Shown: positions 16,060-26,445 of the stretch, in pieces
Layout: every line of letters starts with the position of its first letter
How positions within the stretch are numbered: the stretch's first letter is position 1
Assembly: GCF_000770635.1 (NCBI RefSeq)
Contig: NZ_AVBF01000020.1
Span: forward strand, 1 to 63,405
DNA: 63,405 nt
Reading direction: 5' to 3'
DNA from: Pontibacillus yanchengensis Y32
GTDB taxonomy: Bacteria; Bacillota; Bacilli; Bacillales; BH030062
The notes under the pieces: generated by a model
The model's input: the letters and a program-made list of their open reading frames with translations, nothing else
Told to the model about the DNA's origin: nothing
The model's database searches: none
Translations under genes and position numbers: made by a program

Positions 16060-18618
16060 CTATAATCCACATTTCAGCTGTGCTCCACAATTCATACAAG
16101 TATTGCAACCGCCAACATCTTGAATTTTACCTTCTCGACATACTGGACATGTATTTCCTACTTCGGATCCAATCGTGACATCTGTCTTGTCTAACTCGTG
16201 TACCGTATCCATTAGGACTACTTTAGGTTGCTCGTTTTCGAACAATTCTTGTTGTTCTTCTACTTTATTGTCCTCTGCCTTAAGTGTGAGTACTTGAGCA
16301 TCACGGCTACCATCCACATAAACAGTTCCACCTTTTGCTCCTCCTCGATAGAGGCGTTGATATACTTGCTCCACTTGTTCCACGCTATAGCCTTTAGGAG
16401 CGTTTACTGTCTTCGATATAGAACTATCAACCCAGCGCTGAATGACACATTGTGTATCTGCATGGGCTTCTGGTGAAAGACTCATGGCAGTGACGAACCA
16501 TTCAGGCAAGTTGTCTGGATCTTGTTCAGGGTGCTCATCCAAGTATTCTTGAACAATACTTGCTTTTACCTCAATAAACTTACCTAATCGTCCACTACGG
16601 AAGTAAGAGAAAGAGAAGTATGGCTCAAGCCCTGTTGAAACTCCCACCATTGTACCTGTCGAACCTGTAGGAGCTACAGTTAACAAGTGAGAGTTGCGAA
16701 TACCATGATCTAATATACCCTGGCGTATATCCTCCGGCATTCCTTTCATATAACCTGTATTAATAAATTGCTCACGAAGTTGCTTTGTCTCATCTTCCGT
16801 CTGACCAATGAGGAACGGGAAGCTGCCTTTTTCCTTAGCCAATTCTATAGAAGCTCTGTATGCAGTGGTTGCAATTGTTTCAAATATTTGATCAACTACT
16901 TCATTACCTTCTTTTGAACCATAGGCAGTTTCTGTGTAAATTAATAAATCATGAAGACCCATTACACCTAAGCCTACACGGCGTTCTCCAAGTGCCTGCT
17001 TTTTATTTTCTTCAAGAAAATATGGTGTAGCATCAATTACGTTATCTTGCATTCGCACGCCTGTTTGAACCGTTTGCTTCAACTTTTCATAGTCAACTTC
17101 CTTTGTTTCTTTATTTGCAAAAGAAGCAAGGTTTACAGCCGCTAAGTTACATACCGAGTATGGAGCTAGTGGTTGTTCTCCACAAGGATTTGTTGCGACT
17201 ACCTTTTGACCATAACTTGTTGCATTGGTCTTTTCATTGGCGTTATCAATAAAGAAAATGCCTGGTTCAGCTGAATAGGTAGCACAAATATTAATTAAAT
17301 TCCAAAGTTCATTCGCTTTCATGCGACGGTGTGTCTTCACCTTATACCCCATTGCTTCCCACTCACGGACATCTCCAATTTCTTGCCATTTCTCATTATA
17401 TGCTTTCATGTCTTCAGGAGAGTAATTTTCTACGTCTGGGAAGCGTAGGTCATAGTAACCATCCTGTTCAACAGCTTCCATAAAATCATTTGTTAAGCAT
17501 ACAGAGATGTTCGCTCCAGTTAAAAACTCAGAATTGTGAACGTCATAGTTACCGCCTAAGCGTAGCTTTTCTTCCGCTTCAGCTATTACTTTATTGGTAA
17601 ATCCTCCTTGGCCTTCAATCGCTTTATAATTAACAATTCCCTGATACATGTCTCGTTCCGTTTCTGTAAGAGGAGTGAATTTTAATTTCGATTGGGCCTG
17701 GCGCTTAATTTCTTCGTCTTCTGTGGTCTCAATTAGGAACCGTAGAATGCGGGGATTCTGCATTTTTGAAATAATAAATTCAATAATATCAGGATGCCAA
17801 TCTGCTTGCATAATCATTTGCGCTCCCCGTCTTGAACCACCTTGTTCTACGAGGTGTGTTAACTTGGCGATATCATCGAGCCAAGAAACAGAACCTGATG
17901 ATTTACCATTTACTCCTCTTGCTAGAGCGTTTCTTGGCCGAAGCGTAGAACCGTTTGTTCCAACGCCTCCTCCGCGGGACATGATTTCCATCACTTGCTT
18001 CCGATGGTCTGATATCCCCTCTCGAGAGTCTTGAATGAAAGGCATTACATAACAGTTGAAGTAAGTAACATCTGTATCAGCCCCAGCTCCATATAATACA
18101 CGCCCAGCAGGAATAAAGTTTAGATTTGATAGTTCTTCATAGAAATGCTTAAACCATTCCTGTTTATTGGTTTCATCCACTTCTACTTCCGCCAAGCCAG
18201 TAGCATTACGCAGGGCTACTTGTTCGTAAAAAATCTCAAGCGGTTTGTCTATTACATCTAGTGAACGAGTAATAATGCCCGTTTCAGCTTCTTCTTGGTT
18301 ATCCAATACATGAACGAATTCTGGCTCAACTTTAACTTGAGCTTTTGATACTTCCCAATCTATAGATTGTATGTAGCCTAATCCTCTAGCAGGAAATTTA
18401 GGATCTTCCTTAATGGTTAGAACTACAAAATCTCCTGATGCTAGTGTGATTTTCTCTGTGTCCTTAAAAGCATATCGATCTAACATCACAAGTCTTGATA
18501 CCCCTGAGTGTGTTATATGCATATCAGCTGTAACCGGATGAACTTGAGGGAACATCCCGATATCTTTATTCAGTTGATCTATGTTGATATGTTTTAGTGA
18601 ATCTTTCACCGCCTGCAT
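16060..18618 (-). CDS. nrdJ: Vitamin B12-dependent (class II) ribonucleotide reductase
   Basis: An adenosylcobalamin-dependent enzyme that makes deoxyribonucleotides without oxygen. The 852 residues have the family layout: NFIPAGRVLYGAG, the Arg/Gly-rich MSRGGGVGTNGSTLRPRNA loop, the radical-relay segment NPCGEQPLAPYSVCNLA, and LLTVAPTGSTGTMVGVSTG. The C-terminal zinc-ribbon-like tail contains CPVC and CNTCMNCG and carries the redox Cys residues. Two NrdR boxes lie about 130-175 bases upstream. No cobalamin synthesis or transport genes and no B12 riboswitch are seen nearby. Its place between splB and yqhL differs from B. subtilis. Confidence 0.95.
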   Translation of the reverse strand: MQAVKDSLKHINIDQLNKDIGMFPQVHPVTADMHITHSGVSRLVMLDRYAFKDTEKITLASGDFVVLTIKEDPKFPARGLGYIQSIDWEVSKAQVKVEPEFVHVLDNQEEAETGIITRSLDVIDKPLEIFYEQVALRNATGLAEVEVDETNKQEWFKHFYEELSNLNFIPAGRVLYGAGADTDVTYFNCYVMPFIQDSREGISDHRKQVMEIMSRGGGVGTNGSTLRPRNALARGVNGKSSGSVSWLDDIAKLTHLVEQGGSRRGAQMIMQADWHPDIIEFIISKMQNPRILRFLIETTEDEEIKRQAQSKLKFTPLTETERDMYQGIVNYKAIEGQGGFTNKVIAEAEEKLRLGGNYDVHNSEFLTGANISVCLTNDFMEAVEQDGYYDLRFPDVENYSPEDMKAYNEKWQEIGDVREWEAMGYKVKTHRRMKANELWNLINICATYSAEPGIFFIDNANEKTNATSYGQKVVATNPCGEQPLAPYSVCNLAAVNLASFANKETKEVDYEKLKQTVQTGVRMQDNVIDATPYFLEENKKQALGERRVGLGVMGLHDLLIYTETAYGSKEGNEVVDQIFETIATTAYRASIELAKEKGSFPFLIGQTEDETKQLREQFINTGYMKGMPEDIRQGILDHGIRNSHLLTVAPTGSTGTMVGVSTGLEPYFSFSYFRSGRLGKFIEVKASIVQEYLDEHPEQDPDNLPEWFVTAMSLSPEAHADTQCVIQRWVDSSISKTVNAPKGYSVEQVEQVYQRLYRGGAKGGTVYVDGSRDAQVLTLKAEDNKVEEQQELFENEQPKVVLMDTVHELDKTDVTIGSEVGNTCPVCREGKIQDVGGCNTCMNCGAQLKCGL

Positions 18619-19106
18619 GATCCATCTCTCCTCTATCGCGTAGAATGCGTTGAGTTCGACATCTATTGATGAATATCAGCGCTTGTAGCCGCTCAACTTT
18701 TGCTATATATAACTTACCATAGTCCTCTCCTTGGTTCAATATAAAAGTTCAATATATAGTGTTCTTTGAAAAGAATTTACACTATATATTGTGTTTTGAA
18801 CAAAACCCAATCCATTTGTCAATCTGAAAAATCTAAGAAAATAAAAGAATATATAAGGTATTTGTCGTATAAATCGACAATTCCCTCTACAAATCCCTAA
18901 TTTACTACTTGCAAATAAATTGGATATATCGACGCTATACTCAATCTATACATTGAGTGTTTGAACCAGTAAGTACACTAAGTTATAATTCCTCTTAGAA
19001 AAAGAAGCAAACTAGAAAGGTTTCATTTTTGGATAAAAAAACTTTGAAACTTATTTCAAACAGAACTATAATAGATTAGGAAACAAGAGAGATAGGGGGA
19101 GTTACG
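18619..19106. other. Divergent regulatory region between nrdJ and yqhL
   Basis: 488 AT-rich bases with the two NrdR boxes and a 7-bp inverted repeat (18939-18945 with 18952-18958, ACTCAAT/ATTGAGT). The promoters of both divergent genes should be here. I see no small reading frame with a ribosome site and no riboswitch. Confidence 0.6.
18747..18794. promoter_or_regulatory. Paired NrdR boxes upstream of nrdJ
   Basis: Two palindromic 16-mers, 18747-18762 (core CAATATATAGTGT) and 18779-18794 (ACACTATATATTGTGT), match the known NrdR box pattern. They are 32 bp apart centre to centre, about three helical turns, which is the usual spacing. NrdR should repress nrdJ when dATP is high. Confidence 0.85.
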
Positions 19107-19478
19107 ATGTGGATTTTTATTGTTGGACTAGCACTCATAATTGGCTATGCCGTTATTAGATATGTAAATCAACGTCGTTATTTAACGACACTGACACCAG
19201 AACAATTTCGTGAAGGGTACCGTAAAGCTCAACTGATTGATGTTCGGGAACCTAACGAATTTAAAGCAGGTCATATACTTGGAGCTCGAAACATCCCAGT
19301 AACTCAATTAAAACAACGTTTGCAGGAAGTTCGTCCAGATAAACCCGTTTACTTGTATTGCCAAAATCAAACACGTTCATCAAGAGCAGCGAACGTCCTT
19401 CATAAAAATGGATACGAGCAACTTCATGTCCTACAAGGTGGATTCAAGAAATGGGACGGTAAAATTAAACAGAGTTAA
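19107..19478 (+). CDS. yqhL: Membrane-anchored rhodanese-like protein YqhL
   Basis: A 123-residue protein with one N-terminal membrane span (about 2-18, WIFIVGLALIIGYAVI) and a cytoplasmic rhodanese domain (about 30-120). The active-site loop is LYCQNQTRSSRAA with the catalytic Cys. IDVREPNEFKAGHI and LQGGFKKWDG are the other landmarks. It probably acts as a sulfurtransferase with an unknown acceptor. It is adjacent and convergent to gcvPB, as in B. subtilis. The lipM gene found beside it there is missing here. Confidence 0.9.
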   Translation: MWIFIVGLALIIGYAVIRYVNQRRYLTTLTPEQFREGYRKAQLIDVREPNEFKAGHILGARNIPVTQLKQRLQEVRPDKPVYLYCQNQTRSSRAANVLHKNGYEQLHVLQGGFKKWDGKIKQS

Positions 19479-19482
19479 TAGG

Positions 19483-19513
19483 AAAGATCCTCAACTACAT
19501 GTTGAGGATCTTT
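19483..19513. terminator. Bidirectional terminator between yqhL and gcvPB
   Basis: A 13-bp perfect stem (19483-19495 with 19501-19513, AAAGATCCTCAAC) has a five-base loop and a T run on the plus strand. It is placed to end yqhL and probably also gcvPB. Confidence 0.88.
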
Positions 19514-19518
19514 TTAGT

Positions 19519-20973
19519 CTATTCTTTTTTATATGTTAATACTGGTTTACGTGCTGCTGTGGTTTCGTCTAGTCGACTTACTATGGTTGTATGAGGTGCT
19601 TCTTGTACAACCTCAGGATTCTCTTTTACCTCTTTAGAGATTTGCCTCATAACAGCAATAAACTCATCTAGTGTTTCTTTTGCTTCTGTCTCTGTTGGTT
19701 CCACCATCATCGCTTCCTCTACATTAATAGGAAAGTAAATGGTAGGTGGATGATAGCCAAAGTCTAGTAATCGTTTAGCTATATCTAGTGTTCGCACCCC
19801 TAGTTTCTTTTGACGTTTACCAGAAAGCACGAATTCATGTTTACAATGCTGTGTAAATGGTAAATCAAAATCCTTTTGTAACTCTCTCATCATATAATTC
19901 GCGTTTAAGACTGCATACTCACTTACTTGACGAAGTCCCTCAGGTCCCATTGTGCGAATATACGTGTATGCCCTAACGTTGATACCAAAATTACCAAAGT
20001 AGGGTTTCACTCTACCTATTGATTGTGGGCGATCATGTTCAAATACAAATCGATCATGTTGCTTCTTTAATAGCGGCTTTGGTAAATAAGGTGCCAACTC
20101 TGAAGTCACCCCTACAGGACCAGAACCAGGACCACCACCACCATGAGGACCAGTAAATGTTTTATGCAAATTAAGGTGAACTACATCAAAGCCCATATCT
20201 CCAGGACGAGCGTATCCTAGAATGGCATTCAAATTCGCTCCATCATAATATAATTTTCCGCCAGCTCCATGAACAATCTCAGCCATTTCAAGAATATGTT
20301 CTTCAAATAACCCAAGCGTGTTCGGATTTGTTAACATCAGTGCAGCGGTGTTCTCATCCACAACTCTTCTTAAATCATCTAAATCAACTAATCCCTGCTC
20401 ATTGGATTTTACAGTAACCGCCTCAAAACCTGCAACGGTAGCTGAAGCGGGATTCGTACCATGCGCTGAATCTGGAACGATTACTTTGGTGCGATGATAA
20501 TCTCCATTTGTTTCATGAAAAGCCCGAATCATCATTAATCCAGTCCATTCCCCATGAGCTCCAGCAGCAGGCTGAAGGGTAACCGTGTTCATACCTGTAA
20601 TAGCTTCTAAAGAGGTTTGGAGATCATACATTAACTCTAAAGCACCTTGAACGCTATCAGGATCTTGTAACGGGTGAATATGACTTAATCCTGTCATGCG
20701 AGCTACATCTTCATTAATTTTTGGATTATACTTCATAGTGCAGGAACCCAATGGATAAAATCCTGAATCAACACCATGGTTTCTTGTCGATAATGCCGTA
20801 TAATGACGCATTATTTGAAGTTCACTCACCTCTGGTAAATCCGCATCATTCTTTCGAACATAAGGCTCTTCTAGTTCAATCTCTACTTCAGGTACATCTA
20901 ACTCCGGCAAACTATACCCCATACGCCCTTCTTGACTACGTTCAAAAATCAGTGGAAAGTTTTCATTCATCAT
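19519..20973 (-). CDS. gcvPB: Glycine dehydrogenase (decarboxylating) subunit 2
   Basis: The PLP-binding half of the glycine cleavage P-protein, which decarboxylates glycine and passes the aminomethyl group to the lipoyl H-protein. The 484 residues include the PLP-Lys segment [18 protein letters not shown] and the [12 protein letters not shown]-type motif ([17 protein letters not shown]). It overlaps gcvPA by 11 bases and is the last gene of the glycine-riboswitch-controlled operon. Confidence 0.96.
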   Translation of the reverse strand: MMNENFPLIFERSQEGRMGYSLPELDVPEVEIELEEPYVRKNDADLPEVSELQIMRHYTALSTRNHGVDSGFYPLGSCTMKYNPKINEDVARMTGLSHIHPLQDPDSVQGALELMYDLQTSLEAITGMNTVTLQPAAGAHGEWTGLMMIRAFHETNGDYHRTKVIVPDSAHGTNPASATVAGFEAVTVKSNEQGLVDLDDLRRVVDENTAALMLTNPNTLGLFEEHILEMAEIVHGAGGKLYYDGANLNAILGYARPGDMGFDVVHLNLHKTFTGPHGGGGPGSGPVGVTSELAPYLPKPLLKKQHDRFVFEHDRPQSIGRVKPYFGNFGINVRAYTYIRTMGPEGLRQVSEYAVLNANYMMRELQKDFDLPFTQHCKHEFVLSGKRQKKLGVRTLDIAKRLLDFGYHPPTIYFPINVEEAMMVEPTETEAKETLDEFIAVMRQISKEVKENPEVVQEAPHTTIVSRLDETTAARKPVLTYKKE

Positions 20974-22312
20974 GTATATCCCTCAATTCTCTGACAAAGC
21001 CATCAATTTCTTCTTTTGTACGCATTTCGGTAATAGCAATTAACATACAACCACTTAGACTTGGGTCGATCGATTCCAGATCGAAACCACCAATATACCC
21101 TTTTTCCTGAAGCTTTTGATTTATAGTCTTAATTGACTTTTGAAATACAACTACAATCTCATTGAAAAATGCTCCCTCATACTTTACCTCAATACCCGCT
21201 TCCTTAAATTGAGTGTATGCATAACGAGCTTTTTGCATATTTTGGTATGCCATATCTTTTAGACCTTGTTTTCCTAGTGCACTTAAAGCTACAGATGTTG
21301 CTAATGCATTTAATGCTTGATTAGAGCAAATATTAGAGGTCGCTTTATCTCGTCTGATATGTTGCTCACGAGCTTGCAGAGTAAGAACAAAGCCTCTTCG
21401 GCCTTCCTCATCTTTTGTTTGTCCAACTAGCCGACCAGGCACCTTTCGCATCAATTTACTTGTAGTAGCAAAATAACCACAATGCGGTCCCCCAAATTGT
21501 CCTGGTATTCCAAATACTTGTGTATCTCCTACCACAATATCTGCTCCAAACTCTCCTGGTGGAGTTAGGTACCCTAAGGAAAGTGGGTTACTTGAGACAA
21601 TAAACATTGCTTTATAATTTTCAAGAAGTTTTTGCACCTTCGCTAATGGTTCGACTTGACCATAAAAGTTTGGATAAGATAGGACAACACTCGCAGTATT
21701 TTCGTCGAGTTCTTGTTCAAGAGCCTCGATATCCGTTATTCCATCCTTCGTATCAATTTCGATAACTTCCAAATTTGGACCTTTGGCATATGTTTGAATA
21801 ACTTCTCTTGAATGTGGGTGAATTGCTTTTGATACAATGACTTTCTTTTTCTTCGTTTGGCCAGCACTTAATGTTACCGCTTCTGCAAGTGCTGTACCTC
21901 CGTCATACATGGAGGAATTAGATACTTCCATCCCTGTTAATTCAGTAATCATTGTTTGGAATTCAAATATTGCTTGTAGCTCACCTTGAGAGATTTCAGG
22001 CTGATATGGCGTATAAGCCGTATAGAATTCTGAACGTGAAATAACGTGGTTTACAATAGAAGGAATGTAATGATCATACACTCCGGCCCCTAAGAACGAT
22101 GTATGTTCTTGAGTGTTTATATTTTTATTTGCTAAGCGTGACATTTCACGCACTAATACAGGTTCACTTAAAGCTGGCTTTATTTGAAGATCGCCTTTAT
22201 AACGGATCGCCTCTGGAATGTCTTGAAACAATTCATCAGTAGACTTCACCCCAATAGCCTCCAGCATGGATTCCTTATCTTCGGCTGTCATTGGTAAATA
22301 TCGAAATGCCAT
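20963..22312 (-). CDS. gcvPA: Glycine dehydrogenase (decarboxylating) subunit 1
   Basis: The 449-residue alpha half of the split P-protein. It has the family N-terminus [38 protein letters not shown] and [20 protein letters not shown]. It lacks the PLP lysine, which is in GcvPB. AGGGGGAAAAC precedes the ATG. It lies between gcvT and gcvPB in one operon. Confidence 0.96.
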   Translation of the reverse strand: MAFRYLPMTAEDKESMLEAIGVKSTDELFQDIPEAIRYKGDLQIKPALSEPVLVREMSRLANKNINTQEHTSFLGAGVYDHYIPSIVNHVISRSEFYTAYTPYQPEISQGELQAIFEFQTMITELTGMEVSNSSMYDGGTALAEAVTLSAGQTKKKKVIVSKAIHPHSREVIQTYAKGPNLEVIEIDTKDGITDIEALEQELDENTASVVLSYPNFYGQVEPLAKVQKLLENYKAMFIVSSNPLSLGYLTPPGEFGADIVVGDTQVFGIPGQFGGPHCGYFATTSKLMRKVPGRLVGQTKDEEGRRGFVLTLQAREQHIRRDKATSNICSNQALNALATSVALSALGKQGLKDMAYQNMQKARYAYTQFKEAGIEVKYEGAFFNEIVVVFQKSIKTINQKLQEKGYIGGFDLESIDPSLSGCMLIAITEMRTKEEIDGFVRELRDIHDE

Positions 22313-22336
22313 GGATGTTTTCCCCCTTTACATGCT

Positions 22337-23440
22337 CTATGATCTTTTATAAAACGGAGTTGGTACCACTTTGGCACGAAGCTTCCGCTTACGTACTTGA
22401 ACGACAACCTCTTGTCCTTCCGATGTAAACGCAACTGGTAATAACGCTAAACCGATTCGTTTATCTAAGGTAGGAGATTGAGTTCCTGATGTGATAAAAC
22501 CTACCTGTTCATCCTCTACAAACACAGGGTATCCATGACGAGGTATCCCTTTATCAATCATTTCTATACCAACAAGCTTACGTGCTGGCCCTTCTTCCTT
22601 TTGCTTTTTCAACACTTCTTTACCAATAAAGTCTGCTTCTTTATTTGTTTTAACTGCAAAGGAAAGTCCAGCTTCAACTGGCGTTATTTCGGAACTTAGC
22701 TCTTGTCCATATAAAGCTAGATTCGCTTCAAAACGAAGCGTATCCCTTGCTCCTAGCCCTACGGGTTGTAAGCCATCTTTCTCTCCTGTCTTAACAATGG
22801 ATTGCCATAAAGCTTGTCCGGATTCTTGATCAAGATAGATTTCAAATCCATCCTCCCCTGTGTATCCCGTTCTGGATACCAGCGCTTTGTGCTCTACTCC
22901 TTCAAACGAGACATCCTGTTTAAAGCGAAAAAATTTAATTTCAGACAAATCCGTTTCTGTTAGTCTTTGCAAAATCATTTCTGCTTTAGGTCCCTGTATG
23001 GCCAGTTGCACGTAATGATGAGAGTGGTTTTCTACAGTTGCCTCTTCAGAAAGATTGTCTTTTAACCATTTAAAATCCTTCTCTGTATTAGCAGCATTCA
23101 CCACAAGTAAATATTTTTGCTCTGCTAGCTTATATATCAACAAATCATCTACTGTTCCACCATTTTCATAACACATGATGGTATATTGTGCTCTATTTGG
23201 TGTTAATTTTGATACATCGTTTGTTAACATTTTTTGCAAAAAAGCTTCACTTTCAGGACCCTCTACATAAATCTCCCCCATATGAGAGACATCAAATAAA
23301 CCAGCAGTACCTCGTGTTGCTTTGTGTTCCTCTATAATAGAAGAAAACTGTACAGGCATTTCCCATCCACCAAAGTCAACAGTTTTTGCACCAGCCTTTT
23401 CAAATTCAGGATAGAGAGGCGTTCGTTTTAAATCCGACAT
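22337..23440 (-). CDS. gcvT: Glycine cleavage system T-protein (aminomethyltransferase)
   Basis: GcvT transfers the aminomethyl carbon to tetrahydrofolate, giving 5,10-methylene-THF and ammonia. It has 367 residues from ATG 23440, which follows a GGGGGAAC site. An ATG at 23503 would lie inside the riboswitch terminator. The folate-binding landmarks [30 protein letters not shown] and [14 protein letters not shown] are present. It is the first gene of gcvT-gcvPA-gcvPB. Confidence 0.97.
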   Translation of the reverse strand: MSDLKRTPLYPEFEKAGAKTVDFGGWEMPVQFSSIIEEHKATRGTAGLFDVSHMGEIYVEGPESEAFLQKMLTNDVSKLTPNRAQYTIMCYENGGTVDDLLIYKLAEQKYLLVVNAANTEKDFKWLKDNLSEEATVENHSHHYVQLAIQGPKAEMILQRLTETDLSEIKFFRFKQDVSFEGVEHKALVSRTGYTGEDGFEIYLDQESGQALWQSIVKTGEKDGLQPVGLGARDTLRFEANLALYGQELSSEITPVEAGLSFAVKTNKEADFIGKEVLKKQKEEGPARKLVGIEMIDKGIPRHGYPVFVEDEQVGFITSGTQSPTLDKRIGLALLPVAFTSEGQEVVVQVRKRKLRAKVVPTPFYKRS

Positions 23441-23502
23441 TCTAGTTCCCCCATTCAGCTTTACTCGATGATTTCTTATCATAATTTTCTGAAAAAAGAC
23501 CA

Positions 23503-23543
23503 TAAAAAAACAGAGAATTCACATGCTTAGTGATATTCCCTGT
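23503..23543 (-). terminator. Expression-platform terminator of the glycine riboswitch
   Basis: On the minus strand a 9-bp stem with one G-T pair (23535-23543 with 23510-23518, ACAGGGAAT) is followed by seven or eight T. Its 5' arm overlaps the 3' end of the second aptamer, so glycine binding should prevent it from forming (an ON switch). Confidence 0.75.
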
Positions 23544-23745
23544 CCATTCACCAGAAAGTTTCACAGCTCCTATTGTAATCGCATTCATCACAAATAGAAC
23601 TGCTTGCTTCTTGGGTGGCCCAAAATAAATCAGGCACTCTCCAGAGGTGCGTCCTACAAGAGTCTTTTTGCCTGAGAGATTCGCTACAAAATAGCTTGCT
23701 CCTTCGGCGCTACCATAAAAGTAGTCTCTCCTCTTGTAATCATTC
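23537..23745 (-). ncRNA. Tandem glycine riboswitch controlling gcvT-gcvPA-gcvPB
   Basis: The minus strand has two successive glycine aptamers. The first runs from GAGGAGAGACTAC through GCCGAAGGAGCAAG to CTCTCAGGCAAAAAGACTC. The second begins GGACGCACCTCTGGAGAG, continues through CCACCCAAGAAGCAAG, and ends CTTTCTGGTGAATGGACAGG. The short linker between them is as in the B. subtilis gcvT switch. It lies directly upstream of gcvT. Confidence 0.95.
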
Positions 23746-23908
23746 GCTATTATGAAATTTGAAAAAATATGTAGCTATATCATAAAAACCATAAGTTATG
23801 TGAACAATAGATTATAAATTAGTGTCATTATACCATAGGGTTTCATAGGTGTGTACCTAAAAAACACCTTTAAAGATACGATATTCTATAATTTGAGGTG
23901 AGAATAGA

Positions 23909-25570
23909 ATGAATCAAAATATCGATCTCCACACTTCGATTGATGCTTCATTGGAAAATGAGCTAATGTCAGAAGGTCCATTTTGTTCATGGGATTTATT
24001 TCAAATGGCCTATGAAACATCAAAAAAATTATCTACTCCTGAATTTAAGGGGCTTACGTCTCCTCAGTATTTACCTCAGGTAGACTTTCTACCTCACCAA
24101 TTAGCATGTGCTGAACAGGTTGTTGAGCATATGAATGGTCGAGCTATTCTAGCAGATGAGGTTGGTCTAGGAAAAACAATTGAGGCTGGTCTTATATTAA
24201 AAGAATATATGATTAGAGGTCTTGTAAAAAAGGTGCTGATTTTAGCCCCAGCTTCCTTAGTAAATCAATGGGTATTAGAAATGAATCAGAAATTTTATAT
24301 CCCTGCAGCAGCACAACGAAAATCCCACATATGGGGGTATGATGTGGTCGTCTCCTCTATGGATACAGCTAAAAGAGCCCCACATCGTGACATCATTTTA
24401 GATACGGATTACGATATGGTTATTATTGACGAAGCTCATAAATTAAAAAATCATAAAACCAAAAACTATGAATTTGTACAAAAGCTTAAGAAAAAATATT
24501 GCTTACTCCTTACAGCAACACCTGTTCAAAACCATCTAATAGATATATTCAACCTTGTTTCAATATTGAAACCCGGACATTTAGGAAACTATGAAGACTT
24601 TACAAAACGGTTCGGTAAAAACCGAAATCAACTCTCAAATGATCATCACTTAAAAACTCTAGTCAATAAAGTTATGGTACGTAACCGTCGAGATGAAACA
24701 GGTGTTGAGTGGACAAAAAGGCACGTAGAGACTGTGAATATAGAATTTACTAATGAAGAACAAAAGGCATATTCCTTTTTATCTGAAATCTCTAGTGGAG
24801 GTATGGCGTTTACAAACATTACTCTTTTAAGAGAGTTATGTTCTAGTAGAGAGGCTTGTTTTCTATCCATTCAAAACATGCTAAAAAATGAAGAGATTCA
24901 TCCATCGCGTGCCGAACAGTTGCAAGAAATGATATCTCATATTGAACAAATGCCGCATCATGCTAAAGCAAAAAAAGTTGTTGAGCTTATTTCTAAGACG
25001 GATCAAAAATTTATTATTTTCACCGAATATCGTGCTTCTCAGTTTTATCTACAATGGTTTTTACAACAGCATGGGATTACTTCGGTTCCGTTTAGAGGCG
25101 GTTTTAAACGAAGTAAAAAGGATTGGATGAAGCAACTTTTCCAAAATCAAGCCCAGGTTCTTATTGCAACAGAAGCAGGCGGAGAAGGCATTAACCTTCA
25201 ATTTTGTAATAACATGATAAATTATGATTTACCCTGGAACCCAATGCGGTTAGAGCAACGAATTGGACGGATTCATCGATTTGGGCAGAAGGAAGATGTG
25301 AATATTTATAATTTTGCTATTAAAGATACCATTGAAGAACATGTTCTATCTCTATTATATGAAAAAATTCACTTGTTCCAACGCGTAGTCGGGAATTTAG
25401 ATGCAATATTACAGAAATTAGATATTGATAATATAGAAACAGAGATACAGGATATCTTTACTCAATCTGGCTCTGTAGGGGAAATGAAAGTGAAACTAAA
25501 CAACCTTTCTTCTGTCATTTCCTATGCCCAAGAACAGGAGGGACAAGATGAAACAAGCGGAGCTTCATAA
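23909..25570 (+). CDS. yqhH: SNF2-family DEAD/DEAH box helicase YqhH
   Basis: A 553-residue superfamily 2 ATPase. It shows the motif I segment LADEVGLGKT at 81-90, motif II IIDEAHKLKN at about 170, motif III LLLTATPVQN, and motifs V-VI ATEAGGEGINLQF and RLEQRIGRIHRFGQ. It is expected to move on double-stranded DNA or remodel protein-DNA complexes. The target is unknown. It is divergent from the riboswitch, begins after GAGGTGA, and overlaps yqhG by 23 bases. The same pair sits here in B. subtilis. Confidence 0.93.
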   Translation: MNQNIDLHTSIDASLENELMSEGPFCSWDLFQMAYETSKKLSTPEFKGLTSPQYLPQVDFLPHQLACAEQVVEHMNGRAILADEVGLGKTIEAGLILKEYMIRGLVKKVLILAPASLVNQWVLEMNQKFYIPAAAQRKSHIWGYDVVVSSMDTAKRAPHRDIILDTDYDMVIIDEAHKLKNHKTKNYEFVQKLKKKYCLLLTATPVQNHLIDIFNLVSILKPGHLGNYEDFTKRFGKNRNQLSNDHHLKTLVNKVMVRNRRDETGVEWTKRHVETVNIEFTNEEQKAYSFLSEISSGGMAFTNITLLRELCSSREACFLSIQNMLKNEEIHPSRAEQLQEMISHIEQMPHHAKAKKVVELISKTDQKFIIFTEYRASQFYLQWFLQQHGITSVPFRGGFKRSKKDWMKQLFQNQAQVLIATEAGGEGINLQFCNNMINYDLPWNPMRLEQRIGRIHRFGQKEDVNIYNFAIKDTIEEHVLSLLYEKIHLFQRVVGNLDAILQKLDIDNIETEIQDIFTQSGSVGEMKVKLNNLSSVISYAQEQEGQDETSGAS

Positions 25571-26396
25571 TTTCTTGATACGTTATTTCACTGCAAATGA
25601 TTGTGAAATTGTTGAGGATCAACAAGGTGTCATGACCGTTCAACTTACGGATGAGTTAGACGAAACACTGATGAATCGTCCTTTTTACTGGAACTATGTA
25701 AAACGTGTTGGTGGGAAAGGCATTCCTATGAAGGTTACTTTTATTACTAACCCGGAGAAAAAACAGGAAAAAGGAGAATGGATTCATTTCGGCTCACCCA
25801 GGTTACATCAAATGTTTAATACACTAAAAAACAAAGGGATGATAACGAAACAATATGAGAAGGTGGAGAATCTTGCCTCACAAACTTCCTTAACACCCTG
25901 GTTAGTATTAAATTTGAGTATTCATTATCAAGGTACCCAAAAAAGGAATGAAATCGTATCTGTTGGACTCCACCTAATAACTGGTGCAATAGTCCCTGAC
26001 TTTATGGAAAAATTGAAAACGATTAAGCTAACTCCAATTATTCCTGATTATTGTTTCACTCTTACCCCTATCATACGAGTGAGCAGTGCCTTAAAGAGAA
26101 TTGAAAAATATACACAAAATCAAATAAGCTCACATGACGATACTTGGGTGGAAGATTCTCATAAGAAACTTCATGAAGAAAAAGAGCTATTGGATTATTT
26201 TTATAGCAAACAGATTGAAGTAACAGATGAAATGTCTGAAGAGGAAATCGAGCATGTTAAGGGAGCAAAAGAACGGTATCAATCGGAAGTAGCAAAGCTT
26301 GCAGAACGCTTTGAGCCTAAAGTATCTTTAGAAATTATCAACGCCGGATTGTTTTACTTCGTTCAACAAACATCGTATTCTTTATTAAAGAGATAA
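25548..26396 (+). CDS. yqhG: YqhG family protein
   Basis: A 282-residue soluble protein of unknown function. I place the start at ATG 25548 after AGGAGGG, inside the end of yqhH. The C-terminal third is charged and helical (residues about 200-260, EEKELLDYFYSKQIEVTDEM). No catalytic motif is recognised. Overlap and conserved pairing with yqhH suggest a shared task, for example as helicase partner. This is inference. Confidence 0.82.
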   Translation: MKQAELHNFLIRYFTANDCEIVEDQQGVMTVQLTDELDETLMNRPFYWNYVKRVGGKGIPMKVTFITNPEKKQEKGEWIHFGSPRLHQMFNTLKNKGMITKQYEKVENLASQTSLTPWLVLNLSIHYQGTQKRNEIVSVGLHLITGAIVPDFMEKLKTIKLTPIIPDYCFTLTPIIRVSSALKRIEKYTQNQISSHDDTWVEDSHKKLHEEKELLDYFYSKQIEVTDEMSEEEIEHVKGAKERYQSEVAKLAERFEPKVSLEIINAGLFYFVQQTSYSLLKR

Positions 26397-26412
26397 ACGA
26401 AAATAAAATTAT

Positions 26413-26445
26413 ATAAAAAAACAGAGGGTTATACTACCCTCTGTT
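26413..26445. terminator. Bidirectional terminator between yqhG and yqzE
   Basis: A 10-bp perfect stem (26420-26429 with 26436-26445, AACAGAGGGT) is flanked by an A run on the left and a T run on the right. It contains the yqzE stop codon in its loop. Confidence 0.85.

Noticed and set aside
18900-19080. Cobalamin riboswitch upstream of nrdJ
   Set aside because: No B12-box core or matching helices were seen. The region is explained by NrdR boxes and AT-rich promoter DNA.
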